Source of the DNA: Auanema rhodensis
Taxonomy: Eukaryota > Nematoda > Chromadorea > Rhabditida > Rhabditidae
Direction of reading: 5' to 3'
DNA length: 64,000 nt
NCBI GenBank assembly: GCA_964057225.1
Contig: OZ059894.1
Location: 11,046,131-11,110,130, forward strand
In this document: piece by piece, positions 8,701 to 17,635 of the stretch
Numbering within the stretch: position 1 is the stretch's first letter
Layout of the letters: each line of letters begins with the position of its first letter
Made by a program: the position numbers and the translations under genes
The notes under the pieces: generated by a model
The model's input: only the letters and a program-made list of their open reading frames with translations
Told to the model about the DNA's origin: nothing
Databases searched by the model: none

Positions 8701-11700
8701 CCTACAACTCTGGCTACAGGAGAAACTATTCCATCGTTGGAGGAATACTTATACCAACTTTACCCACCCAGAATGACAAAACTGCCTAGATCACGTACAG
8801 ACACACAGGTCTACACCCAGATAGACGAAATACAAAAATTTCTCGAATACCTAGCTCAAAACAATCGTCTAAGCCGGATATCAAAAGAGGAAAGAGAAGC
8901 AGAAAACAAGAAATGGGCTGATCTCACAAGACAGTCAAATTCTTCAACGATTACCTTTCCCAACTATACTCTCATCTTCAACGGACACGCACAAAACTAC
9001 GGATTCCCGAAAACACTACCTACAGCCAGACCCATCACGGAAGAAGACAGCTTATTATTTCAACAAACATATCTTCAGCTCATTGAGTCACCGGGTGCTA
9101 GTCCTACGACAACCACTACCACAACTACTACAACTACAACAACCACTAGAACCCCTGCAACCACAGTTGATCCGACAACTACTACTTATCGGACACCTTT
9201 ACCTCAATTCACAACCACACCAAGGAGATATCATTATTACCAGAGTACAACAACTCCAGTAACTCCACCACCACGTCTTCTCACTACCACACCTCGCAGA
9301 GAACCTCCTAGGACAATTCCCACAACTCGGATTACCACAAAACGAGCAACAACAACTCAACCGGTAGAGGAAATTAAATCTCACACAGGATCACAAGCAC
9401 ACCTCAATTTCCTACGAACACGAGCAGATATTATTCAAAAATACGATGATCAACTACGACAACAAGATACAAGGTCTCACCTCCAATACTCTACGTCAAA
9501 ACTCGAGGAGGAAATCTTACAAGCTTTCCAAATAACAAAGAAAAGCGTTTGCAGAATGCAAAATAAACAGCTACTTACCTGGTGGGCAATCCTGCAAATT
9601 AATCCGACCATAGGAATTCGCACTATGCTTCTTCGACAGGACATTTCAGCCAAATTCGTCGGAGAACATCTCATCTACGTCATGCCATGCACCCCTGTAC
9701 AAATAACACATGTATATTCGGATCACAAACGAGACGATAAATGTTACCTGGAGACGCCTGTAGACACGGAACATCACGGCAAACTATTCATTACACCAGG
9801 ATCAAGAGATTTGACACCATATGCTCACATCATAGCATGCGATATGGCTACATCAGATCCCTACAAAATAAACAATCAATGGATGAAAGATAATTCAACA
9901 TTGAATGTAACTCACTTCTCATTTTCGGATGAACTCACATCTGTAAAAATTGATCACATTAAGTTCAACAATTCCAACATATTTTCAAACCTCACGGAGT
10001 CAACATTTCCAATGGCACTGGCTATCTCCTACGGATCGAGCTTAGCATCCTTACAAGCCACTCTGCCAGGAAAGCTGAAACCAGTCTTCAAACAGTCTGG
10101 ATTCTCTGATCTAAATCCAATAGGCATTATAGGAGGAACAGTTGGAACGACATTAATGTTAGCAGATAACATATCAAACAACGCAGAAAAACAAATCACA
10201 AATTTCTTCGAATATGTAGGAGAATCAATTACAGCATGGATACTAAGGACACTAGCCATTATTGGAGGAATTCTCGTCGCAATAGGACTTATAACTGCTA
10301 CCATCTGGGCATTAAAAATATATGCATGTACCACAAGGATACCAATCAATCAAATAACATTCAAAGAAGAAGAAGAAGAACCAAGGCGAGAAAATAAAGA
10401 AATCGAACTTCAGCAATTACAACCACTGAATAAATCTCAACAAAACAAATTCTATTCAAGAATCTCCCGATACGATCCCGACGCTTTACTATCAGACAAC
10501 GACTTTCTAGCCTATCTACCACGATACGCCATGAAAGAATCAAGGATTAACTACATCGGAGGATCACGACTACCTTTCGTACCTCTCTCCATCCACAATC
10601 AGATCTTTACTGCTTTATGGGACACAGGAGCTTCTATATCATATATGAAGGAAAGCACATTTCAACAACTACCGGCAGCAACGATGGTTGGTGAAAAGAC
10701 AACAGCTATCGTAGCAAACAAATCACGGTTTTCCTTCCTGGGCTACACAAGACTTCCAATTGTTATTGGAAAAACAGAGATTGAGCACAAAATACTGATT
10801 TCTGCCAACAACCACTGCCCAGCACCTATCTTATTAGGAATAGACTTTATAGAAGCCCTCAGCAAAATAGGAATAAATACATCATTGCGACCACTTCAGA
10901 ATTCATTGCTAGTCGGAGATACAATAGTACCTCTAGCACAAGACTACTCACCGTGGACCGAGAACCACACGATAGCTCATGTAGTAAGCCTGGAAACTAA
11001 ACAGTTTTACCCAGGAGAAACCAGATCGCTCACGTTGGAAGTAGACGATCCAGCATCATACGCACAAGCTTTTATAAGAAGTTCACAACGAATAGGAAAA
11101 ATGACTTTCGCCCCTACAACTTTCACGCCAACAGGATACGGGGTTCAGATATTCGCTACAAATATCTCACCCGAAACAATCAAAATTAAAACAAATCAAG
11201 GAATCGGAACTGCTTACGCTATCCCAAAAGATATCAAAGAACAAAAAGGACAATACGTCCCACCGGAAGCAAGATGGGAAGAACAACTACCATACTTCCC
11301 AGACGACTTCATAAAGGATCTCGACGTAACAAACACCATCTTCACCCAATTGGAAAGACAAGAATTAAAGAAAATAGTACTTAGAAATAAGGAAGCTTTC
11401 TTGAACGAGGATCGCAATATCGGACTTTTTAAAGGACCAGTGGAACATAATATACCTATCATACCAGGAAAATTTCCATCATTTCAAATCACATACAGGA
11501 TCCCTCTAACTCAACAAGAAGAAGTCGAAAAACAGGTGGAGGAAATGCTCGAACAAGGTATAATAGAACCATCAATTTCTATTACCACAAGTCCCGTTAT
11601 ACTCGTCAAAAAGAAGGACAAAACATACCGTTTTGTTACGGATTTTCGAGCATTAAATGCCATAACACTAAAGCAGATATACGTCATTTCAAACATACAA

Positions 11701-14634
11701 GATATTCTCGATCTAGCAGCAGGAGCATGCATCTTCACTAACTTTGATTTGGTATCAGGATTCTTCCAAATACCTCTGCGTAAAGAAGATCGACATTTAA
11801 CAGCATTTACTACAACTAGTGGTACATATCAATACTGTCGAATGCCCATGGGACTCTGTGGAGCCCCACATACATTCCAAAACGCAGTACGGTACCTACA
11901 ACAACATGTACGCTGCAAACTCTTCGTATATCTAGACGATCTTCTGCTTATATCAGAATCAACCACACAACACCTTCAAGATATCGAAGAAGTTTTGAGA
12001 GTAGCAATAGAGCTAGGATTCAAAATTAAGCTGAAGAAATGCACCTTTGGACAAAGAGAAGTCAAGTTTCTCGGATTTATAGTCGGATATGAGGGAATAA
12101 AACCGGACCCTCAGAAAATTAAAGCCATCAGAGACTACCCCAGACCAAAGTCAACAACAGGAGTCAGAGCTTTCATGGGCGTCGTTAACTACTTTCGAAG
12201 ATTCATCAAAAATGCCGCGGGAATTGCCTCACCTCTCTACGACCTCACAAAAAAGGATAAAGCTTTCACATGGGGAGACAAAGAAGAAAAATCTTTCCAA
12301 CACCTGAAGAAAGCCCTTTGTCAAGCACCGGTTCTTCAGGCACCTAGAGCAAAACGACCATACGTAGTTGAAAGCGACGGAAGCATAATTGCAGTAGGAG
12401 CAGTTCTATTGCAATCTGCGGATGATCAAGAACCATTGCACCCAATAGCTTTCGCTAGCCGTAAACTAAACAAAGCAGAAAGGAACTACCCCCCGATTGA
12501 GATCGAAGCCTTAGCCCTAACTTTCGCAGTTCATCAGTTTCGCACCTACATCTTAGGAGCACCGATCAAAATCATAACCGATCATAGACCCTTAACTAGC
12601 CTTATGACAAGAAAAGACCTCATAGGAAGACTAGCCAAATTTCAAATAGTACTCCAAGAGTATGATATTGAAATTATCTATCGCCCAGGACGTCTTAATA
12701 GCGTTTGTGACGCATTATCAAGATACTTCGAAGACGAAATCAACGAAGCGAAGGAAAGAAAGAAGAAAACGAAAGAATCTCCCACGCATCAAATCTCTAC
12801 TATTACAACTATCACGGACCTTCGGACAATTCAAGAGGAAACAGAATGGATCATGGAAACAAAAGAAAAGATTCAGAACAAAACAGCAGGAAGGCAACTA
12901 ACAGATCGATATATAGTTCAAAATAATATTCTCTATGCAAAGCCAAAAACAGCATTCCAAACACCTCGAGCCGTTCTACCCAATGATCCAACAATTACTA
13001 CAGCAATAATTGATAAGTTTCATAAGGACCCATTACTAGGAGCTCATCTAGGAATCAACAAAACACATGACTCAATTCTACGCCGTTATACATGGACAGG
13101 AATGCAAGAAGATATCACCAACTACGTCAACAGATGTCTTCAGTGCGCAAAAAGGAAAAATAACCCGCATGAAGCAACGGTGGAACCCATGAGAAACTTT
13201 CCCACCGTTTCACAACCTTGGGAAAGAGTTCACATGGACATTCTCGGACCACTACCACGAACACAAAACGGGAACAGATATATCTTATCAATACAGGACG
13301 CGTTCTCCAAATGGATAATAGCAACACCATTATTAAGACAAACATCAGAAGAAATCATAACAGCAATTAAGAAAAACCTGTTCTTTGTTTTCGGACCACC
13401 AAAAAGGATCATAACGGACAACGGATCCAATTTTGTTTCTCACGAATTCAAAACAATGTGCGAACAACTAGGTTCCGAGCATCATACAACTATGCCATAT
13501 TACAAGAATGCAAATGGACAAGTGGAACGACTACACAGAACACTAGAAGAAGCACTAACGTCGTACGTAAATACGGAACAGGACAATTGGGATGATATAC
13601 TACCTAAGATAGTATTCACACTCAACAGGCTACCTAATGCCACAACTCGCACACCGCCCTACGATTGTATCTTTGGTCAGGCAGCGCGACTACCAATCGA
13701 CCACAACCTGGACACTCCCGCACCCACTCTCAAACCCACAGGAGATTTACATGAGAAAATATACGAAAGGATAACAAGGAACAATGAGAAGATGAAGAAG
13801 AAATACGACGAGGCACACAAGATACAAGAACGAGAACTATACGTGGATAACAGAGCTCTCGTCAAACGGGCAAAGCCCACCAACAAACTGCAAGCAGTCA
13901 GTGATGGACCGTACCTCATAAAAGAAATAAATAAAAATAATGTCATATTAGCAGATGACGACGGGAATAGAATACGGGCTCATAAGAATAATATAAGATA
14001 CTTTCCACCCGATGACAATAACATCGAGGAAAGCGAGCACGGCAGAAATGACGCGGGATCCGCTATTTATAGCAACAGGTCCCGGCACGATCAGGTCAAT
14101 ACGCGCGCTCAGAACAACGGTCAAGCCACGCCCCCAATTTCTGATTCGGACAGCGATAACGAGGACGAGTTCTACGAACAAAGCCGACCTATAATAACAA
14201 CTAAAGAAACAATAACACCGCAGGAAGATACGTTGGAAAGACAACAAGAAAGTTATCAATCGGAATCTGGACTAGATACAGCAGACAAGACATCTACGAA
14301 CAAAGAAGAAAACAACCAATTCCAACAATTGGTCGACAAAATTGGAGAAGAAACAAGACAAGAGCTCTACGAAGAAAGACAAAAAGAGTTACCTACAATC
14401 AAAAGATGGAGCTCAGCTCTCAAATTGGCACTCGGTTTAGAAGACAAAAATCCGATTACTCCTCCAAAACCGTTTCACGTACCAATAAGGTACAACAGCG
14501 TGATACCCCCTTTAAAACCTAAAAGTAGGCTTACACGCTCTCAGATACCTGATGCCCATATCAATTTACCAAACACATCGGTTGAACGAAAGAAACGACC
14601 TTCAACAGTGATAGGAGGACCAACAACTATCTAA
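5779..14634 (+). CDS. Gag-Env-Pro-Pol polyprotein, Gypsy copy 1 (2951 aa)
   Basis: One uninterrupted frame encodes all structural and replication functions. Residues about 200-395 are a Gag capsid-type region; about 420-515 is an Arg/Asn/Tyr/Asp/Gly-rich basic tract with no CCHC knuckle. A signal peptide lies at about 553-573, then a Cys-containing, N-glycosylation-rich ectodomain with a furin-type site RRQKR at 820-824 and a mucin-like Thr/Pro tract at about 1107-1196, ending in a transmembrane helix at about 1484-1516. Then come the aspartic protease (DTGA at 1615), RT (YLDD at 2051-2054), RNase H (Asp 2200), integrase zinc site (H2415, H2423, C2453, C2456) and its D2487, D2547, E2583 triad. 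A GPY/F-like C-terminal module follows; no chromodomain is seen. In known Gypsy retroviruses env follows pol, so this order is odd. The start codon is supported by a conserved upstream block. Confidence 0.93.
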   Translation: MADTANQNPPPGNNTQNTTNSEENTQTVEAALHRNQRKRGPPDAFRPDAKHPKTNAKSKKLPPIPGTPLTAKKLYTTAIKTTRHAISLNKNKATSSKSTPKRSSHSPKTVIDTGTNTYLPNHTSPQRPIQTENTEILTSPIPRNSPSSTDQSLHGHSLSPVSSSSDNNINLTSNVTEQRSRPQMANQMEQDNPPIARANNVSIRHHKPTLYDGSVPFNLYMQRLEGYFDALQVPIAERLSHLYLLLGTDRAAEALRTIPAEDLRQGWNHVKRLLSEKLQPPEKRDAAFTKLTHLKQGENETVQNFAQRCRNLAYESCNMDSTADERILRVSFLGGLRKTLRTHVNNRSPITFDAAVTIAETVEADEDPSLHINNLIKNVEQLEINNGLINHMRTSQQDKTHDESQTHQPRTFYGNQSRSQRPQEQWNQRRGGYRPPRYQDDRQNNRPNFRQDNRNNGYQRGYNSYRSPQRYDRYNDRYDNRRNDRYDNRGNDRHEHRGNDRYNRGNYHDRGFQQRNRSTSHGQHNRYRDRTRSPSVRFHVNKVEKETGKTRKTLPFIPLFLSVIALSLIPCQADNTYQLCIGKRGGIFLEPPRPTTCSDYAHKDGVKIKTVELFAENMNYKEWEAWKCSKEIYKACAYDLFFIRENNLTLLRIEPATPQECKTAIQERRHTDNNLNREAPGLFKTPMPTNTQSKSFWSSSCTTKSRFTLERGMMTSLHDDTIISDLFINTEGCTKQQGVCNTTNAVITWIPPNNHRNCDYTTLGKFEALINNDTVIISEIQGAFILNDDTPDPIATRCMNKNIYSTDSGTYISINELKPRRQKRKAPQEYPTRFFNITIYQSLRLTDSSTGLLPMYQTYRNRKRLDSTYNLIDYLKTSSVHIGLIKFLQLEASKLKYRLLWHNYTDINMVILHTLAEAEIRLSTEIAIEHLLPSEITAKLSKQITISDFATRLLNHKGDYLERARQIALEIAQTPTTLATGETIPSLEEYLYQLYPPRMTKLPRSRTDTQVYTQIDEIQKFLEYLAQNNRLSRISKEEREAENKKWADLTRQSNSSTITFPNYTLIFNGHAQNYGFPKTLPTARPITEEDSLLFQQTYLQLIESPGASPTTTTTTTTTTTTTTRTPATTVDPTTTTYRTPLPQFTTTPRRYHYYQSTTTPVTPPPRLLTTTPRREPPRTIPTTRITTKRATTTQPVEEIKSHTGSQAHLNFLRTRADIIQKYDDQLRQQDTRSHLQYSTSKLEEEILQAFQITKKSVCRMQNKQLLTWWAILQINPTIGIRTMLLRQDISAKFVGEHLIYVMPCTPVQITHVYSDHKRDDKCYLETPVDTEHHGKLFITPGSRDLTPYAHIIACDMATSDPYKINNQWMKDNSTLNVTHFSFSDELTSVKIDHIKFNNSNIFSNLTESTFPMALAISYGSSLASLQATLPGKLKPVFKQSGFSDLNPIGIIGGTVGTTLMLADNISNNAEKQITNFFEYVGESITAWILRTLAIIGGILVAIGLITATIWALKIYACTTRIPINQITFKEEEEEPRRENKEIELQQLQPLNKSQQNKFYSRISRYDPDALLSDNDFLAYLPRYAMKESRINYIGGSRLPFVPLSIHNQIFTALWDTGASISYMKESTFQQLPAATMVGEKTTAIVANKSRFSFLGYTRLPIVIGKTEIEHKILISANNHCPAPILLGIDFIEALSKIGINTSLRPLQNSLLVGDTIVPLAQDYSPWTENHTIAHVVSLETKQFYPGETRSLTLEVDDPASYAQAFIRSSQRIGKMTFAPTTFTPTGYGVQIFATNISPETIKIKTNQGIGTAYAIPKDIKEQKGQYVPPEARWEEQLPYFPDDFIKDLDVTNTIFTQLERQELKKIVLRNKEAFLNEDRNIGLFKGPVEHNIPIIPGKFPSFQITYRIPLTQQEEVEKQVEEMLEQGIIEPSISITTSPVILVKKKDKTYRFVTDFRALNAITLKQIYVISNIQDILDLAAGACIFTNFDLVSGFFQIPLRKEDRHLTAFTTTSGTYQYCRMPMGLCGAPHTFQNAVRYLQQHVRCKLFVYLDDLLLISESTTQHLQDIEEVLRVAIELGFKIKLKKCTFGQREVKFLGFIVGYEGIKPDPQKIKAIRDYPRPKSTTGVRAFMGVVNYFRRFIKNAAGIASPLYDLTKKDKAFTWGDKEEKSFQHLKKALCQAPVLQAPRAKRPYVVESDGSIIAVGAVLLQSADDQEPLHPIAFASRKLNKAERNYPPIEIEALALTFAVHQFRTYILGAPIKIITDHRPLTSLMTRKDLIGRLAKFQIVLQEYDIEIIYRPGRLNSVCDALSRYFEDEINEAKERKKKTKESPTHQISTITTITDLRTIQEETEWIMETKEKIQNKTAGRQLTDRYIVQNNILYAKPKTAFQTPRAVLPNDPTITTAIIDKFHKDPLLGAHLGINKTHDSILRRYTWTGMQEDITNYVNRCLQCAKRKNNPHEATVEPMRNFPTVSQPWERVHMDILGPLPRTQNGNRYILSIQDAFSKWIIATPLLRQTSEEIITAIKKNLFFVFGPPKRIITDNGSNFVSHEFKTMCEQLGSEHHTTMPYYKNANGQVERLHRTLEEALTSYVNTEQDNWDDILPKIVFTLNRLPNATTRTPPYDCIFGQAARLPIDHNLDTPAPTLKPTGDLHEKIYERITRNNEKMKKKYDEAHKIQERELYVDNRALVKRAKPTNKLQAVSDGPYLIKEINKNNVILADDDGNRIRAHKNNIRYFPPDDNNIEESEHGRNDAGSAIYSNRSRHDQVNTRAQNNGQATPPISDSDSDNEDEFYEQSRPIITTKETITPQEDTLERQQESYQSESGLDTADKTSTNKEENNQFQQLVDKIGEETRQELYEERQKELPTIKRWSSALKLALGLEDKNPITPPKPFHVPIRYNSVIPPLKPKSRLTRSQIPDAHINLPNTSVERKKRPSTVIGGPTTI

Positions 14635-14809
14635 AACAAGTTTGAAAATTCATTTTTTTTATCATAATTACTTTATTTATACTTTTGCATCATTTTCCCA
14701 TTTTTTCTCATCAAACAAACAACAATAATCAGTCATTCAAGTTTTCGAAATTTGATTTTTTTTTTGTCATCAATCACACTATCTCTCTAAAAATTCTACC
14801 TTCTCTGTT

Positions 14810-14843
<34 letters not shown>

Positions 14844-14960
14844 TTCATCACCTGCAGTAACCTGAAAAAAAAAAAAAAAAAAAAAACCTGCTTTGCATGG
14901 AGCTATATAAGCTCAAAAACACCTCAAGCAGATAAAAAAAAATCCTCCGAATTCGACAAG
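14635..14960 (+). promoter_or_regulatory. Spacer between polyprotein and accessory ORF with TATA box, Gypsy copy 1
   Basis: AT-rich spacer with two long A-tracts (about 14811-14840 and 14864-14886). CTATATAAGCTC at 14903-14914 repeats the core of the promoter in front of the polyprotein and stands 47 bp before the accessory start codon. The word CACCTCAAGCAG after it is also kept in copies 2 and 3. Confidence 0.6.
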
Positions 14961-15590
14961 ATGTCGCTCAACCTTCCACCTCTACCCTGCGAGACACCCA
15001 TCGAAATGATCAAGGAAAAATGGATCAACATCCATTCACTCCAAATTGAGCTACAAGAGCTGGAGAAAGACAACCCCAAGAAACTAAAGATTCTTCGGTC
15101 CTTCTCGGAGAATCTATCCAGAGTGACTCTATTGATAGAAACTCTGGAAAGGTTACAATGTTTATGTAACCATGAAGAAGACGAAATGGCCAAAATGGCA
15201 AAGAACTGGTTGTCAGCCACCGTCCGCACCAAGTTCACCATCCGCAAACTGCGTCAAGAATTAGGCTATTCAATCCCAGAATACGAAGACAGCGCTGATC
15301 TAATCCCGAGATGGGCCGCAGAAGAAATCTACAAGAGTTGGACAGAAGAGAGTTTAAACAAGTCCGCAAACCAGTCCATAAGGAAAGCTGGAAAACGAGT
15401 TGGCCAAGCATTGAAGATTTTAATGGCAACTGGCGCCACCACCCAGAACCAGAAAGATATGAAAAAGAAGATATGCAACCAGACGACAGATTTGCTGACA
15501 GATCTCAGTCTCTACCACACATGGACCGTCGCTGGGCAGCATACAGCAACCGACTTTCAAATGGGACAAATCAATGAGGAGGAAGGATGA
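14961..15590 (+). CDS. Accessory 3' ORF of unknown function, Gypsy copy 1 (209 aa)
   Basis: I do not recognise this protein. It begins MSLNLPPLPCETP and ends MGQINEEEG. It looks mostly alpha-helical, charged and without a signal peptide or membrane segment; residues about 20-75 could form a coiled coil, and a CLC motif is near residue 67. The frame is kept in copy 3 and, apart from one stop codon, in copy 2, with mostly conservative changes, so it has been under selection. It occupies the place where env sits in other Gypsy elements, but it has no envelope features. A longer frame from 14685 exists only because of A-tracts; I chose the start shared by all copies, which lies just after a conserved TATA box. 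Confidence 0.8.
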   Translation: MSLNLPPLPCETPIEMIKEKWINIHSLQIELQELEKDNPKKLKILRSFSENLSRVTLLIETLERLQCLCNHEEDEMAKMAKNWLSATVRTKFTIRKLRQELGYSIPEYEDSADLIPRWAAEEIYKSWTEESLNKSANQSIRKAGKRVGQALKILMATGATTQNQKDMKKKICNQTTDLLTDLSLYHTWTVAGQHTATDFQMGQINEEEG

Positions 15591-15791
15591 AAACTGCTAA
15601 GAAAGAGGTGATGAATCAATAAAACATTTTTTTTAATTTTTTTTTTTTATTTTATCTATTCACTCTATTATTCACTTACCTATTCTATTATTCCTATTCT
15701 TGTTTCAATTTTTTTTTTTTTGTTTCAAAAAAAAACACGAAATCTAATTTCTTATAGCTGAGGTCAGCTAACTTTTTTTTCCTATAAGGCA
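15591..15791 (+). promoter_or_regulatory. 3' untranslated region with palindrome before the 3' LTR, Gypsy copy 1
   Basis: T-rich region with a perfect palindromic stem TAGCTGA/TCAGCTA around GG at 15755-15770, kept in all three copies about 20 bp before the LTR. TATAAGGCA precedes the LTR, also in copy 2. A classical long polypurine tract is not obvious. Confidence 0.55.
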
Positions 15792-16177
15792 TGTTCCATA
15801 CATAACTTATAGAGAAGGCGGTTGACTACGTCAACCGACTTTAGTTTAATCAAATAAAATAAGAAACTAGAATTCGAAAGCTTTTTAGAAAAGATTCCAC
15901 GGAATAAGGTGGAACGTAATTCTTTTTATACAAATTCATTCACTTTTTACATTCTATAGTTTGCTATATAAACCCGTAGAAAACACACTAAGGGAGATCT
16001 TCTATCATGTAGTTTTAGACTTTAACTTTACTTGTTTGTAGTTTATAACATTTCCTATTGTAGTTTTCTCTATATAATAAAACGGTTGCTAATTTAACTA
16101 CTTGTTGAACAATGAAACCCTTGCACAAAATCCATCTGAAAACCCTAGTCGGAACCCTAGGGCAATCAAATGGAACG
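15792..16177 (+). repeat. 3' LTR, Gypsy copy 1
   Basis: 386 bp, identical by eye to the 5' LTR. It is followed by TAAT and then the normal array spacer (agatacgaccac). Confidence 0.93.
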
Positions 16178-16272
16178 TAATAGATACGACCACAAAGAAA
16201 ACAACAGGAACAGTAACAATAACAAAAAAAATTTTTTTTTCACCTATGTGTCTAAAGGTTAGCCATGTATCC

Positions 16273-16275
<3 letters not shown>

Positions 16276-16307
<32 letters not shown>
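16276..16307. repeat. (TA)n microsatellite, unit 2
   Basis: About 30 bp of TA repeats at the unit boundary. Confidence 0.9.
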
Positions 16308-16308
<1 letters not shown>

Positions 16309-17131
16309 ACAGTAAAAAGTCCAATCAAGAGAGAAATTTTTTCAACACATAGTTGTTTTTTTTTTAAATATCATTGTTTTTCCTCATAACTCGGTTTAAA
16401 CTCGTTCTAACCCGTTGAAATACGTCTAGAAAGTCTTTATAACATGCATATGTATGATAGAACTTCATATTTATTGTAATAGAAAATTTTATTTTCAGAC
16501 GTCTTGGTTAACAATGATATGTTTTACCCCCTTATAATTTTTATCATAATGTTCCTTATACGGAACGCTCAATGAAACTTGCTTCCAGAAAAATTTCTTT
16601 CTATTTTTTCTTCATATGTACGTAGATACTATAGAGAACTATGATAGAAAACTTTAACATTCACGAAATCATCATTTCTCATTACGCTACGGAGGTTTAA
16701 AAAGCTGTGTTTTACCTTATAATAGACCGGAAAACCCTTGTGTTAAAACTGGACCGTTTTTACACATATAAAAATGTCCCGTATTCGGGACCCTAATGTA
16801 ACTTTTGATTCCCTATATTTTTTTTCATGAAATTTACAATCTACTGTAGAAAGAAGAATTATTTTTATAAAAACTGTAAATTTTTGAAAAATGAAAACAA
16901 AACGAAAACAAAAACAACTTTTTTTTGAACATTTTCTCACACAAGGGTCCCCCCTTACCTACTTTTTTTCTCATTACTCGTTTCAACCTCATCCGATCAC
17001 TCTGCAAACATGTTTAATCGTTCTAACTTGTTGAAATACGTCTTAAAAGTCTAAACAACATGCATATGCATAATAGAAACCACCCGAATAGGCCCCCACG
17101 CACTAAACGAGATATATACATTACCAGTATA
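16308..17131. other. Array spacer, unit 2 (no gene recognised)
   Basis: Same spacer as in unit 1, nearly identical; see 2065-2889 for its hairpins and internal duplication. Confidence 0.6.
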
Positions 17132-17490
17132 GTAATAGAACACATATTGAAGATTAATTCGATAAGAACAATTTATTGACGTAGAGAATGTTTGTTCCGA
17201 AAAACTACAATATTAAACTATAAAAGTAACAAAAGCGTAGAGGCAGCAAAGACATGAATAAACATAAATGTAAATACAGAATTACCAGGTAGTACATAAG
17301 TATGACAAAAAATTATAAGAAAGCCATGAAAATAGAAGGTTTGTGAACAAATGAGAGGTACATCTTTGATCGTATAGTCATTTCTAAACCGTTCGTATGC
17401 TGCAGCATCGTCATAAGCGTCACTCAAGTTGAATTTCCATGTGTACTACACGATTTTCATTCTTATTGTTACATTCTTTCCCTGAGGGAA
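17132..17490 (-). mobile_element. Decayed U2-targeting element and U2 target copy, unit 2
   Basis: Diverged U2 fragment at 17132-17172 followed by the degraded element tail up to the U2 3' end, as in unit 1. Confidence 0.6.
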
Positions 17491-17635
17491 TGGGCCGTTC
17501 CCGCCAGCAGTGCAAGAGCGGGTCGACCCGTGAGGTGGAGCTAGCAAGCCAGCATCTACCTCAAGTCTCAAAAATCGGTTAACCTTATTGTGAACCAATG
17601 GAACACATATCGAAGGTTAATTCGATAAGAACGAT
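17491..17635 (-). pseudogene. U2 snRNA gene, 3' part (broken copy)
   Basis: U2 nucleotides about 40-184, including the Sm site and 3' stem-loops. It is cut off from its 5' part and promoter (23098-23193) by about 5.5 kb of inserted retroelements, so no normal U2 can be made here. Confidence 0.9.

Larger units (their letters stand above)
4404..16177 (+). mobile_element. Ty3/Gypsy-type LTR retrotransposon with internal envelope, copy 1 (11.8 kb)
   Basis: Complete element: two 386-bp LTRs (4404-4789, 15792-16177) that I read as identical, a 4-bp target duplication TAAT (4400-4403 and 16178-16181), a primer binding site at 4790, a 2951-codon polyprotein, a separate 209-codon ORF and a palindrome before the 3' LTR. 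Identical LTRs and open frames indicate recent insertion and probably recent activity. It lies head-to-head with 5S gene 2, starting 51 bp upstream of it. Copy 3 is almost identical; copy 2 is a related subfamily with 339-bp LTRs. Confidence 0.95.

Noticed and set aside
14685..14960. N-terminal extension of the accessory ORF in copy 1
   Set aside because: It runs through long A-tracts giving poly-Lys and is not kept in copies 2 and 3.
15755..15770. Link between the Gypsy palindrome AGCTGA..TCAGCT and the AGCTG..CAGCT hairpins in the U2 elements
   Set aside because: Only five or six bases in common, with different loops and spacing; most likely chance.
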